Assembly: GCA_963930655.1 (NCBI GenBank)
Contig: OZ005608.1
Span: 25,445,271 to 25,509,270 of the forward strand
Length of the DNA: 64,000 nt
From: Myrica gale
Taxonomy: Eukaryota > Streptophyta > Magnoliopsida > Fagales > Myricaceae
Direction: 5' to 3'
Position 1 is the first letter of the stretch, and each line of letters opens with the position of its first letter. A model generated the notes under the pieces. It did no database searches and had not been told where the DNA came from. It was given only the letters and a program-made list of their open reading frames with translations. The position numbers and the translations under genes are program-made. Of the stretch, positions 45,117 to 56,838 are shown one piece after another.

Positions 45117-46048
45117 ATGGGTAGCCATCTTCTCCCCCTCAATGCCTCGTCGCGACCATCCTTGGCCAAGCCCATAACAGCGTATGTCTACAAGTCCATC
45201 AAGGTGTGTTCTGTCAGTCCCTTCTTGGTTAGTTTTGGCTCAGAATTTCTTTTTTTACAGTACCTTGTATATATGCTATAGATATATTATTCCTTCGCTT
45301 TCTATGCTTCTAAAACAAATCCGAAAATTATTTAAACTGAGAAACAATTGATCGATTATCAAGGGGCGGCACAAGCAATTCTACCTGAGCAAGATGCACT
45401 TAGACAATGGGAAATTGTAGGATATCAGAAGGAGCTTCTGCGACCACAAAGTACTGTTCGCCTTCCCTTAGATATTACACCGTCCTCAAGTCAAATTCTA
45501 CCCAAAAAATTTAGGAGAAACCAAATCCCACCTTTCTATCTCTGCACACTGCTTCAGGACTTACCCATCTAGGACTCAATAAAAATCTGCATGCATTTTC
45601 ATCGGCTTTTGGGCCTCACGTACTTTTAGGACCAAGATCTTGGTTCAACCTATTACTGTGGGATGGGGCTTTGTTTAACAGGTCTACAGAAACACACAAA
45701 AACTAGGAAGAAAACGGTGTAATATTGATGAAAACAAATCTTCTAAAACGATGCTTGAGATTGGAGTTAATATTCTTTGCAAGCAGATCTTTCTCAAGTG
45801 TTTTATGGGTCTGATCTTTTCAGAGTCGTTACAGCCAATCCACCAAGGAAAACCCCGTCCACGAAGCAAAAGACAAAGAGAGAGCACCTTCGACAGCCGA
45901 AGAGTTCAAAAAGATAGCAGAGGAGAAGATCCGGGAGGGCCAGATAAGTGACTCGGAACGTGAATCTGTGAAGCGTAGGTCGGATGAGCAGGAAAAAGGG
46001 TCTGATCACCGCGCGCAAGAGAGGGGATCACGAACCCGAGGGAGCTAA
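45117..46048 (+). CDS. Small hydrophilic protein, two exons, function unknown
   Basis: Exon 1 (45117-45203) codes 29 residues, including SLAKPITAYVYKSIK. A 620-bp intron (GTGTGT...CAG) leads to exon 2 (45824-46048), 74 residues rich in Lys, Glu, Arg and Ser (for example ERAPSTAEEFKKIAEEKIRE) and ending in TAA; 103 residues in total. There is no signal peptide or membrane segment. The charged C-terminal part looks helical and disordered-prone, resembling small stress-type plant proteins only in composition. I do not recognise the family. Support for a real gene comes from a TATA box at proper distance, good splice sites, an open phase-0 junction, and conservation of exon 1 coding sequence in a duplicate at 48284-48373. 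A second frame of exon 2 is also partly open but ends earlier and lacks this support. Confidence 0.65.
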
Positions 46049-46499
46049 AGCATGTGAGGATAAATCCTAGTCGGCTCTTGGCTACTGATTTCAGTAAATA
46101 ACTGTAGCATGAAGATAGCCTATTCTGATTTAGTGTGACTAGATTTCCTGTATAAGGAGGAGATGATGTAGTCTTTTTAGAATAATTAAGTGCAAGTTTT
46201 TGAAGCCTCCGAAGTAATTAAGGAGGTTCTTGTGATCTAGTTTTATGTAATTAAGCCCCTGAATTTGTCATATATTACTATGATGATGTTTTACATATAT
46301 ATTGCGTGATTAGAGACTAGCATGAGTGCGAGAACAATTGTTATGAGTATTAGTAAGACGAGAAATTGGTATTTCTATATATTTTCATTTTGTTATTTAG
46401 GGTATTCTCCTCGTAAATGTAATTAATTGAACTTTGGCAAGGTTTAATACAAGGGATTTCAGGTACAAGTTGAAAGTTCTTGACTTTCTTCTTTTTCAT

Positions 46500-47410
46500 C
46501 CGACATTGAGTGCCTTGTGATCCTCTTTTTCACCTAGATTTAGGGGGATAGTATTCCAAATTTTAACTAAAAGAGCACTACGGGATCAGTGAGTTTGGGT
46601 CTAAACTCTTCCTAAGCGCTGTTGGTCTAACGTTCTAGGCCGTCTTGGACTTGGAGATGTGCTTTCTTTGAGATTTAAGTTTTTTTTTATCTCTTTTAAC
46701 TCTTCCTAGGCGCTGTTGGTCTAACGTTCCGGCTCCTTCGTTCCCCTCTTTTTTTCTTTGCCTTTTCCCCTCTCCCTCATCCCTCTCCCCTCTAGTCCGG
46801 TCGGATGGTGTTTGGGTGGTTTTTGGTTTTTACTTGCAGGTGGCTTTCAAGCGATGCTCGGCGGTTTCCGCCTCCTTTGGACCTACGCGCGCCGGCTGGT
46901 TGGACTCTGCACGAAGAGCGCTACGTCGGTCATCTTCTCCGGCCCCTGAACCCAGCTCTTCTCCTCCAGCGTGGAATGTGTGGTTCCTGCTCTCCATTTC
47001 CCTATGCGGATCACCTTTTCCCGTTCTCACGCGCCGCTACCGCCGCCATTCTGACCAGAGTTTGCCCCGATCTTTACCGGGGCTTATGTTAAGCTTTAGC
47101 CCGTTTGGGCCAGCCTCTTGTTTAGTTTTAATTATGTGTTTTATGCTAGCCTCTATGTTATCGGCTTGTGTTGGTTTTTCTGCTGTTTATTTCCTGTTTT
47201 TAGGCATAATAGCTTGTATTTGCTGCCTTATGTGGCGTTTCTGCCTTACGTGGCTTATCCGTCCCTTGCGAGAGTTTGTAGGGCCTTTTGGTCCGCTTGC
47301 TCGTTGGCCCGCCGACTCTTCGAAGTGTCTGGTACGCTTTTTAGAGCCTCCTGAGATGTTGAAACCTCATTGATCCTATTCTCAATACATATGCTATTTA
47401 CCCAAAAAAT
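46500..47410 (+). other. GC-rich block with a long open frame and A-rich tail, possible retroelement
   Basis: This block is clearly GC-richer than its surroundings. It begins with two direct repeats (about 46604-46640 and 46698-46735; AACTCTTCCTA-GCGCTGTTGG), contains an open frame of 185 codons (46816-47373) without family resemblance, and ends CTATTTACCCAAAAAATATA. The short A-rich tail and compositional shift suggest the 3' part or leader of a non-LTR element or a captured gene fragment. I could not find a target duplication or an RT motif. Function unknown. Confidence 0.35.
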
Positions 47411-48283
47411 ATATATATACACACACGTTATCACCTAGCAAAGACAATATTAGAGCTTACGTGTGCGATGCTATATGCTGTCATAAAGAAGAAGCTTCTT
47501 TTACAAGATTAGCATGGATAGTCTGATACATTGGATCTGGGTCGCCATTTCTCTGGGCGGAGTGCTAGAGCATCTATTACAATTCTCGAGTGGGGCCTTA
47601 TTTGATCCTCTTTGGGCTTACCACCATGGGCCCCAGAAGTGGCCAATGTTTTCGTCTCCATCAATATGTAATTCAGTCGTGAGTCAACTGGCCTGTGTAA
47701 TTTGATTGGGGAAGATTATTTCACTTATGTCTCTTCCAAGTTTGCAGGACACCCAAAACAGAGTACATGTGTGGGCCCAAAGGAAATGGACGCCCACATT
47801 CTAATCGCCAAATATATTAGTGTCGACTAGATTTTTAAGATTTCCATAGAATTATGAATATTTATATAAATTAAAATTTTATAAATTTTTGTGTAAATGT
47901 TAGTGAAATTTTTTAAAGATATTTAATTTTTATTGAAATTTGTAAAAATTTATAAAAAGAGATGAATTGATGTAATGGTTTAATAAAAAAAAATATTAAA
48001 GTTAAGTGAAAAATATAGTATTGATATTTTTATATGAATTTTTGAGATTTTGTATGTTTATTTTATACATTTGTTACGTTGGATCCTATTGTATTTTAAA
48101 AGCTTTTTGCATGCGAAATATATGAAATGGCATATCTGCACAGCACCACGTACGTTACTGCTGGTGAAATCGTCCCTCGTGAAGACATGTATAATCAACA
48201 TAAATGCAATTATGCAGGTCCTCCTCTCAAAATTGTAGGACAAATCTGCATCTTCTCTGCGTCTACTGCTCTTGGCATTCGAT
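47411..48283. other. Gene-free interval before the exon 1 duplicate
   Basis: AT-rich sequence. Part of it (about 47850-48050) repeats TATAAATT/AAATTT words and resembles decayed MITE sequence also seen at 33.1-33.3 kb. From about 48110 it becomes homologous to the promoter of the 45.1-kb gene. Confidence 0.4.
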
Positions 48284-48373
48284 ATGTGTAGCCATCTCTT
48301 CCCTGTTAATGACTCCCTCAGACCAATATCCCTGGCCAAGCCCTTATCAGCATACGTCTACAAGTCCGTCAAG
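48284..48373 (+). pseudogene. Duplicate of exon 1 of the 103-residue protein gene
   Basis: Thirty codons, including SLAKPLSAYVYKSVK, parallel exon 1 at 45117-45203, with a GTGTGTT donor at the same place. The similarity extends upstream (CACCACGT...GTGAAATC...CGTGAAGACA) and into the intron (GGCAATTCTACTTGAGCAAA near 48561, compare 45365). Exon 2 is not found; a 271-bp tandem repeat and hAT-like sequence take its place. The exon itself is open and well conserved at the protein level, so it was either lost recently or splices to something I could not identify. Confidence 0.7.
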
Positions 48374-48581
48374 GTGTGTTTTGCCACTGCCTTCTTCGTT
48401 TCTCTTTGGTCAGAACTTGTTTATGGTTTCCAGTGCTTATCATCATGCTCACTATATATAAAAAAAATGCTCAATCATAGTACAGTTGTATAGCGTGCTG
48501 AATACAAAAATGAGGATTAATATAGTTTTAAACTTATTAGCTTGTACAAGCGGCGGCAAAGGCAATTCTACTTGAGCAAAA

Positions 48582-49123
48582 TCACTGCAATATCAGGACA
48601 AATTTGAGAGGCCAGGAACTTTCTGTATTTTAAGATGCAGGAATAGGTTTAAGGGAGGCGTCAAGGTAATACAAATTTGGGAGAACTAATAGAAATCTGA
48701 TCTTCCTAACTCCCATTCCCAAGTTCGGGACTTACAATCTGCTGGTGTGTAGATTTGGTAAGTTTGTGGGCAATGGCGGAATCAAGATTAAAATTTAAGT
48801 GTGACAAACTTTAAAGGTAAAATGACAAAATATTCCTTCGTAATGCTAAAAATTACTGCAATATCAGGACAAATTTGAGAGGCCAGCAACTTTCTGTATT
48901 TCAAGATGCAGGAATAGGTTTAAGGGAGGCGTCAAGCTAATACAAATTTGGGAGAACTAATAGAAATTTGTTCTTCTTAACTCATGTTCCCTGGTTCAGG
49001 ACTTACAATCTGCCGGTGTGTAGATTTGCCAAGTTCGTGAGCAGTGAAGGAACCATTATTAAAATTCAAGAGTGGCGAATTTTAAAGGCAAAATGACAAA
49101 AAAAAAAATTTGTAATACAAAAA
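48582..49123. repeat. 271-bp tandem duplication
   Basis: AATATCAGGACAAATTTGAG at 48589 recurs at 48860. CTTTCTGTATTT, GGAATAGGTTTAAGGGAGGC and GGTGTGTAGATTTG follow in both copies at the same spacing. The copies differ by around 10 per cent by eye. The inner end of each copy carries the hAT-like word CAATGGCGGAATC or CAGTGAAGGAACC. Confidence 0.85.
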
Positions 49124-52100
49124 ATTGTCTTAGAATTACAATGTCAAAAATTAAGGACTAAAAACATTAAAAATATTGGAATACATGTACCGTATTATGT
49201 ATTGCAACTGATAGGAGACAAAACAAAAGTGAAGACAATCAATAAGTTGACACTGGTGTTTTAATATTTGCAGTGCATATTCTATTTTTAATGAAGAATT
49301 TAGAGAGTTTCCTAGGACACTTAATGCAAATCGTCTTGATATATAGAGACATATGACCAGGTCAATTTTGAGTCTTTCACACACCATATATATATATAAG
49401 TGATTAATGTCATGTTGTTGTAATGTGTATCATGGAAGTGCACAAAAGATTTAACTTCAAGCTGAAAAATATGCAAACTTGAATTTAACTTCAATTTTTG
49501 ACATAATGTTCCTGCAGCTAAAATTGGAATTTTAAGGCAAAACTCACATTCACGCACAATTTAACCAGTGGCGGACACAGGGGGTAGCGAACCCAGGCGT
49601 CCACCACCCATTGCTCAACCCAAAACAAATTTTTACATGTGTATTTTTTTTCATAAGTTGGCATAGGCTCGACACTAGAGGTGGTTACCGGTATTAGAAA
49701 TTCTGGCTCTGGTACCGAAAATAACCAGATGCCTATATTGACATCTGATTCGGCAAATCCCAGTACCAGAAGCCGTAGCTCCGATAGTCAGATGTGAGAG
49801 TCAAAATTAGGTGGAGAATATGCACAAATTGTATATAAATAATGAAAATTTGATAAAATAAAAATAAAATAAAACTTGAACAGAATAGAGAAGATAGATA
49901 CTTAAAAGCATAAATAGAGTTAGTTGTAAACAATTTCTTTAAAAAAAAATAAAAATAAATCCACCCTTTAAAATGAAACAAAATCGCTCAAATTCCTCCT
50001 CATGTTTTTACAGTAATATTAGGCTGGACCGGAAGTTGGCCTGATAGATTAGTTATTAAAAGAAAAATCAAAACATTTTACATCGATCAATCGGGCCAGG
50101 GCTCCGGTTGGCCCCTAAATCCGCCAATGCGGATGTAAATTACCGAGCAGAGTTATGGATATTGGATAATTGAGTACCTGAATCCGGGCACGTGAGAATA
50201 GATTCAGGAGAAGAAGACGACAAGTTAGATCAGAAAAGGAGTCCTAGAAAAAAGGAAAAAAAAAAGATCAGAAAAGGAGTGAAAAAGAGAGAGGGTTCTG
50301 AGATCCAAAGGGGTGAAAAGGATCTGATTTCATGTCGTTGTCGACTTCAGTGCTTTCTTTTTGGCCTCTCGCTCACTATAGAGGCGAAAAAAGTTATCCA
50401 CTCTAGCTCCCTGCTGGATAAAATCATAAAACAGAGGGAGCGTCCAAGTTACTGGTTACTTTGTTCAGACGATGGAGATGACGCAGAGAGGTAAGTGCAG
50501 CGTCTGATTTATCAGTCGTGAAACACTGCAGTGGCGGACGCAGGGGTATGAACCCGTGCCCATTACTTGCCCAAACAAAATTTTTACATTTAGTTTTTTT
50601 ATTTTCTTTTTTTTTTATTCCTAAGTTAGTTAGGACACCCATTAAATTCATATTCAAGCCAACTAGATTTAATGAGTATCGGATCTAAAACAAAAAAAAA
50701 ATTACACATGGATTTTGCTCATAGTGTTACATAATAACTGAGACAAATATACAATTATTATGATTTTTTGTTTTGCATCAATTTCAAGTTCTTCAACTGA
50801 GGGATGATAACTTTCTGTCATCTTGCTAAATTTATGTTAGTAAAAAATTATTTACTCCTAATTTTTCACAATCAAGATCACTTCATTTCTTTCTCCATAT
50901 GTTGATTTGTTTCTTCATTTTTATTATAGATCTCGAAAAATGTTGTGTTTGTTTAGGATCCTTGTATAGGCCCCACTTTTGGAATATGTTTATCTAAGGA
51001 ACTCTTTTACTAAATCTTGCTATCCTGGAATTTTTTTTTATTATTCAGAGCATTATTTGTCATCAATTGTTGTTTTGTGTGTGGAAGTTACTTTGGAAAA
51101 TGTGAATATCTTTCAATTCCAAATCCATGAACCCAGAGAAATTAAATTACAAATGCATCCCCAGTAACATTTTGTAAAAAAAGGGAAAAAAGATAGACCC
51201 CAGTTGTGGTAGTAACCAAAAAATGTAAGAAAGATAACTCCTAGTGGCATCAAGACCTCAACCATCAGAATCATCAGTAATTTGTTCTAAAGTTTTAGAA
51301 TTAAGTAGGGAATTCACTTGAATCAGATCATCAAGAGTGATTTGCGTAATAGGCTGAGAGATAACTTAATGAATCATTGCATGTTAGTGTACATCGAGCA
51401 AGAAGTTTTTAAAACTATAGAACAAAGTTATTTTGCAACATTTTCAAAAGATACAAACTCGTAGGATCCAATTGTCACCTTTCAGTCGCAGTACATAGTA
51501 CGGTACATGTATTTCAATATTTTTAATACTTTTAGTTCTTAATTTTCGACATTGTAACTCTAAGACAATGTTTTGCATTACAAAGGAAATGTTTTTTTTT
51601 TGTCATTTCGCCTTTTAAGTGTTAAAATTTGAGGAAAATTAAAATTTTAAGATATAAAATTTTGTAAAAAATTGAGGAGAGAAATAATTTTTAATATTTA
51701 TTACAATCACGATGAAGAGAAATTATATTATAATTTTTTTAATATTAAAATTTAAAAAAGTGTTAGGCTACTGCCAATACATGGTATTGGCACGTATACG
51801 TGATAGTAAATTACTAAAATATAAACGGGATCACGTAGTTTTCAGAGGAAGAACAGGTGTTCTCTAAGCTTCAGAGAAACGACTGTTGCTTTTATAAATC
51901 CAATTCACCTGGTTGAGATCCACAGCCACAGGTCACCGCACACCTGTTTGATTCCTAGACATAGGTGTGTGTGTGAGTTTTTTTTTTTTTTTGCGTGACG
52001 GGAAATTCTTTAAGAAATGAATAAATCAATATACGGAGTGGTTGCTTGAACGAGATTGATCCGCTTCTAGTTCTAGAGTAAGAGCCTGTGTTCAATGCAT

Positions 52101-52670
52101 GGGTTATTCCCTATTCAATTTGGGCTTTGCTGGACCTTTCATATATGGACAAAGAATAAAGTGTACACAAGAAAAATCCAGTGTCCTTATGATCAAGGCC
52201 CAAGGCAATGAAAGTGGATGAATCCAATTCGTCGTCTTGAAAGGACAGTACTCCGTAACTCCGGTTGGAACGTGGTTCTACATTTGCCGCCATTGACACC
52301 GTAATTTCTGATAAAGAGAGTGGATTTTTTTTCTACGGGTTTTGGCTTTTAGTATGGAGCACCCGCAATTAAAGGAATCAGAGACTCAGTTGGACCGTGA
52401 TTCTCCCAAAAGCTCCGTGAATGCCATAACTCTTGCCTTCTTTTGGGTTTGTAATATAACAACTGTCGCAAAATTGGACAAACTTTTGTGTTGATAGGTG
52501 TTGATGAATTTGACGTGATGGAGGCGAAAAGGTATTATAATTTCTTTCCTGTCATTTTCGTACCTTCAAATTTCCTCTGTTTTTCACATCAAAACATGGC
52601 AGTCGTAAGCAGAGATTCAAAAATAATGAACTTAACTCCGCATTTACATTACATTAATATTTCTTTATAT
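49124..52670. other. hAT-like repeat-rich, gene-free interval
   Basis: Several hAT-style termini are visible: CAGTGGCGGACACAGGGG at 49566, CAGTGGCGGACGCAGGGG at 50529, and the inverted CCCCTAAATCCGCCAATG ending at 50129. A dispersed repeat (about 51180-51650) is shared with 58500-58990 and, inverted, with 49060-49190. No target duplications could be matched, so I do not draw element boundaries. No gene was recognised; open frames at 50192-50494 and 49151-49557 look spurious. Confidence 0.5.
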
Positions 52671-55005
52671 TTAACTTGAAACAATTAAAGCTGGATTAAC
52701 AGAGAGGTCGCTCCTTAATCCATGTAGTCTAGCAAAGACTCCGACTAGAGGGGCTGTATTATATGTGCATGCCTCAGTTTGCATGTAATTCTGCCTTTCA
52801 TCTCTGAAACGATCCTTGTTATCTGGCCCACCCACTAGGGCTCCGACGAGGATGTTGGGGTTTGGATCTTGTCGTTCGTACCAATTATCATACCCTTGAG
52901 TGCACCCAATGAAACCCTTATTCTCTTTGTATGATTCAATGGATGCTCCCCTGTGGTGCACTCTTTGTGAGTAATTCGAGCCGTACCCAACTAAGTAACT
53001 CGTGGCCATTGGATTAGAACCCAAGATGTAATCAACCTGTGATTTGGCAAAGGAGAAGATATCATGCGGGCCCAACTCTTCTTCATGGCAATTGAGCGTC
53101 TGATTTGAGGCTTGGAGGAAATCAGAGTAGAGGGTAAGAAGAAATGCTGCGGTTGACACGTACTGCATGTTGTTCCATTGCCGGACGTACAGCAGGCCTC
53201 CGGGGGTGCTTTCCACGTTAGCCCCGTTGTTCTTGTTCAGACAAGCACAAAGGTAATGCTCGGCCTTCGAGCGGTACTGTTCCAATACGTCCTTTGGTCG
53301 ACTCTTGTGCTTTTCTTCCATCAGCAACTGAAAAGTAAAAGTTAAGAACTTGAAGCTAGTACTGCATAATGTGAGTGAGAGAGAGAGGAGAGAGAGAGAG
53401 ACCATTGAAGCTATGATTTGAACACCAGCATATTTGACATCCCAGCTAAACTCAGTCATGGCCCAAGTGATCCCACCAAAAGGATGTGCCATCTCCAACA
53501 CGTACTCCAAATATTCCTCCTTGTCTGTGGCTTTGTATAGCCACAAAGCTGCCCACAACAACTCATCCATGTAGCCGCTGACGGAAGAATAAGACCCTTT
53601 TGCCACCCCAATACTATCGTCATACTTTCCTCTATACTTATCACCAAACTCGAACAACTGCATATCCAACACATTTTATTACAACCCTAATTTGATATAG
53701 ATAAATTAAAATTAATTGTTCGATTTAGTTGAACATTTCCTCAGCTGTTTTCATACTAACCAATTGATTAACAATCAAATATAGCTGATCAACGTACCCA
53801 CCAAATATATTCTTATATGATATATATAAATAGCTTCATTAACTAGCTTACCTGCTGTGCATGGTGTAACAGTAGGTGAGAGTAATGTGGGTTTGTTTTC
53901 CTAAACACAATCGAAGCTGCCGCCATTGCCGCTGCGGTCTCGCCGGCGATATCTGATCCCGGATTTTTGGAATCAACCTTATAAGCTTGCCGGGATGTTG
54001 TCATGTCCTCCGGACGCTGCCAACAGTAGTGGTCCGTGTCACCATCACCCACCTGAAGAATTATCATTTGGGAATTACCTATGTAATTAACCTTTGACCA
54101 CACCTAAAAAAGCCATGCAATAGATGCACAACAAGACTAGTCATTGACCAATGACCAAAAAATAGAAGAGATCTGGGAACATTTGTTTCCCCACATGCTG
54201 CCGTGAGTACTGGAACACGCTCCATTCACGGTACTAAAAGTGGGGCCCTCACTGAAATTTGATAGTGATTAGTGAGACCAACTAATCACCAGTGACCGAC
54301 TGTTCTGATAATCAAAGCTTAGTTATTCTTGAGGTAATACCCACTCCTTGAAAGAAGCGCGTGCGCTTGAGTCCTTGACAAGTCCCAAATTTCTACCGAG
54401 TGTTCGATTAATGGATTTACCTCTGCCCACAACACATTCGGGTGAGTATGGGCTTTGACGAAATAATCCGTGCCCCACTTGATCGCCTCCAGTGAGTGAT
54501 GATACTCGCCGGCGCCGGCAATTTGTTGCCCATATTCAATGACACCCCACGACAGCATCGTTACAGTAAACGCCATTGGCAGACCAAACTTCACGTTATC
54601 ACCTGCGTCGTAGTACCCTCCCACCAAGTCCACCTGAAAAAAACAGAGCCAGAAGAATGTCACTTAGAAAGGACGAAGTTCATATATGTATGTGGGCAGG
54701 TGACTCAACTCCTTTTTGTGGGAGTTGGCAATTGGGGGGTAAGGAGAAATGGATCACTCAACTCCTTGTTCAAGACCATCAACAAGGCCAGAGTGATGGC
54801 GCCAGGTGACTCGTTGGTTGTGCGGTAACCGGCCGGAACGCTGCGATTCGAAGTAGAGGAGACTCTTGGAGAGTGCTTCGCGATAGTCGTCGGAGGACTT
54901 GCAGTGAAAGGGACAGATGGCGAAGATGGAGAGCACAGCAAAGTAACGTCGAAGAAAGCTGAAATGTCTTTGGACGACCATGCCTGGCTGCTTCTTGACC
55001 TCCAT
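52671..55005 (-). CDS. Endo-beta-1,4-glucanase, glycoside hydrolase family 9
   Basis: Five exons (55005-54763, 54633-54421, 54052-53852, 53657-53403, 53327-52671) give 522 residues with GT-AG junctions in phase. A hydrophobic N-terminal segment (about residues 20-34) before [20 protein letters not shown] looks like a secretion signal, preceded by a basic stretch. GH9 signatures: [20 protein letters not shown] (catalytic-base DAGD, about 90-93), [29 protein letters not shown], the histidine signature [12 protein letters not shown], and the C-terminal [19 protein letters not shown], whose Glu (about 489) is the proton donor. It hydrolyses beta-1,4-glucans in the cell wall. Length and the absence of a C-terminal carbohydrate-binding module place it in the secreted GH9B type. 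The catalytic residues are all present, so it should be active. A GA-rich repeat lies at the start of intron 4. Confidence 0.95.
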
Positions 55006-56830
55006 TGCGCCCTCCCCCTCTCTCCGTGTTTATTTATGTGTGCTTGGTAGGTGAGTGGGTCTTAGTGTGACATCTACTGATTAGATGCGTTCGAGCTCAT
55101 CTAAGCTTGAAGTCTTCTCTTTAGTTGATTGGTGGGAATCAGTGGCGCGCGCGCGGACCCCCGCCCCTCTTGAAAATTCTATTGAGCTTGAGTCATGAAT
55201 ATTGCATCTTGAGTTGGGGAAAAGATTGGGTGCAAAGAGGAATGGACGTTCAACATGACTTGGTAATTCAAAACAAATTAATGTCTTACCTGAATTGGAA
55301 GGGAGGTAGATATACAAAACATGTGAGTCCTATTATTTTTAATATTATTCATATTAATTACAAGTCACTATAAGTTCGAAAGCATTTAATATATGTTCTG
55401 TCCTTCTCTTCTTGCAAAAACTAATTAAAGGAAGAAATGAAGAACTTAGAAAAGAATTCAAGAATGTTATCGATCTGCAGACACAAAAAGATTATTTGTC
55501 ACGAACGAAACATTCCCTAAGTCGCATCTCTTTAACGTGTATACTAATTTTTCTTATTTTTCTTCACAGGCGTACGCAAGCAAGATTCACATAAATATAG
55601 ATTGCCCTGGGTAATTTGGACTTAAACTATGTTTTCAATGGAATATTTTTGCACAAGTTCTGCCCCTAACACACTCGCCTGGATTCTTAATTTATTTTTT
55701 CTGAACAGCTCATGAGTTGCACGCAGTTTATACAACCATGGTGGATGCATGCAGGACGCACATTAGACTTAATTTATTAGCTCATAAAGTGGAGTTAATT
55801 TCTTCATATGGAAAGTGTTCAGAATTAGCTAGTATATATTAATTAAACAAATGAGGTCTAGCCAGCTTGAAGTATGCTGCTAGTTAACGAATTAATGTAA
55901 TTACTTAGGAACTTAATTAACAGAAAGCTATCAGGAAATTCTTCAGTATATATGGAGCAAGCTTCATTTTTTGCAGCTTTGAGACAGATATATACGATTG
56001 AGTCTTCGAAACATATTGAGATTTCGCAACAAAGCAAGAGAGCAGCGTACGCGGTTATATTCAGGAAGACGTTGAGGGAGAGAAAAAAGGATTCAGACGT
56101 GACGGAATTAAGCTTGGCCCTCAAGATTTCGCTAAGTGTACCTACAGTACTCCGATCGAGTAATGCATGCACAAGATTGTGTTGCACATGCAAACTCCAC
56201 GCATCAAATTGTCTTGCGCAAATATGTAAATGAATCGACTTTTTCATTGAAGGTGGAGAGAACAAGCGAGAGGGCACTGTAAAAAAAAAGGGCCGGAAGA
56301 CAACACTGGATAGCTAGCAAGAATTAAGGAAAGAGCCATCATTATTAGCATGGGCTACTTGATGATAAGCAACACTGTCATCTGTATCAATATTTATATG
56401 CATGGCGCTTATACCGGTAATTTCTTTCCGTAGCTTCCTCCGGCCTGACATTCTACAACCAATCAGGTTTTGGAGTAGTTTAAGTTTTAGGTTTTTCATT
56501 AATTTTGAAAATTGATTCAGTCATACCAAGGGATCGTAATTAAGCCAATAAAATTCCTAATTTAAATGAAGACTTGCTTGAAAATAGTGGCTTTTAACGA
56601 CATAGGATGGCTAGTTGAATGTGTGCAGATAGCTTTTGGTTCAAGTTGATATATATATTTTCTCGGTCAGGGTTATGACAAGTTTTTCACCAGACTTACG
56701 GGGTAACTGTCAGTGGCTTTTGGCAAAAGTTTTGGGGTCGTATTTTCTCGGTCCTTAACCTTGATTAGGACGCGTACGTTCAGGACATTTAACTAAGAGG
56801 GAAAATGTATATATGATCGGCCAGTACGTA
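55006..56830. other. Gene-free interval upstream of the GH9 gene
   Basis: Promoter side of the GH9 gene, then AT-rich sequence. It contains a GCGCGCGC run near 55146. Open frames at 55858-56277 (-) and 56314-56499 (-) have no family resemblance; the latter 61-codon frame is polar and ends cleanly, but I cannot support it as a gene. Confidence 0.4.
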
Positions 56831-56838
56831 TTTATATC

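Noticed and set aside
49566-50129. A single hAT element from CAGTGGCGG (49566) to CCGCCAATG (50129)
   Set aside because: The ends pair, but the 8-bp flanks (AATTTAAC and CGGATGTA) differ, so one-element status is not supported.
55858-56277. 139-codon minus frame overlapping a 93-codon plus frame
   Set aside because: Neither resembles a family, and both being open points to chance.
56314-56499. 61-codon minus frame with clean start and stop
   Set aside because: Polar small peptide with no recognised motif; cannot be told from chance without homologues or expression.
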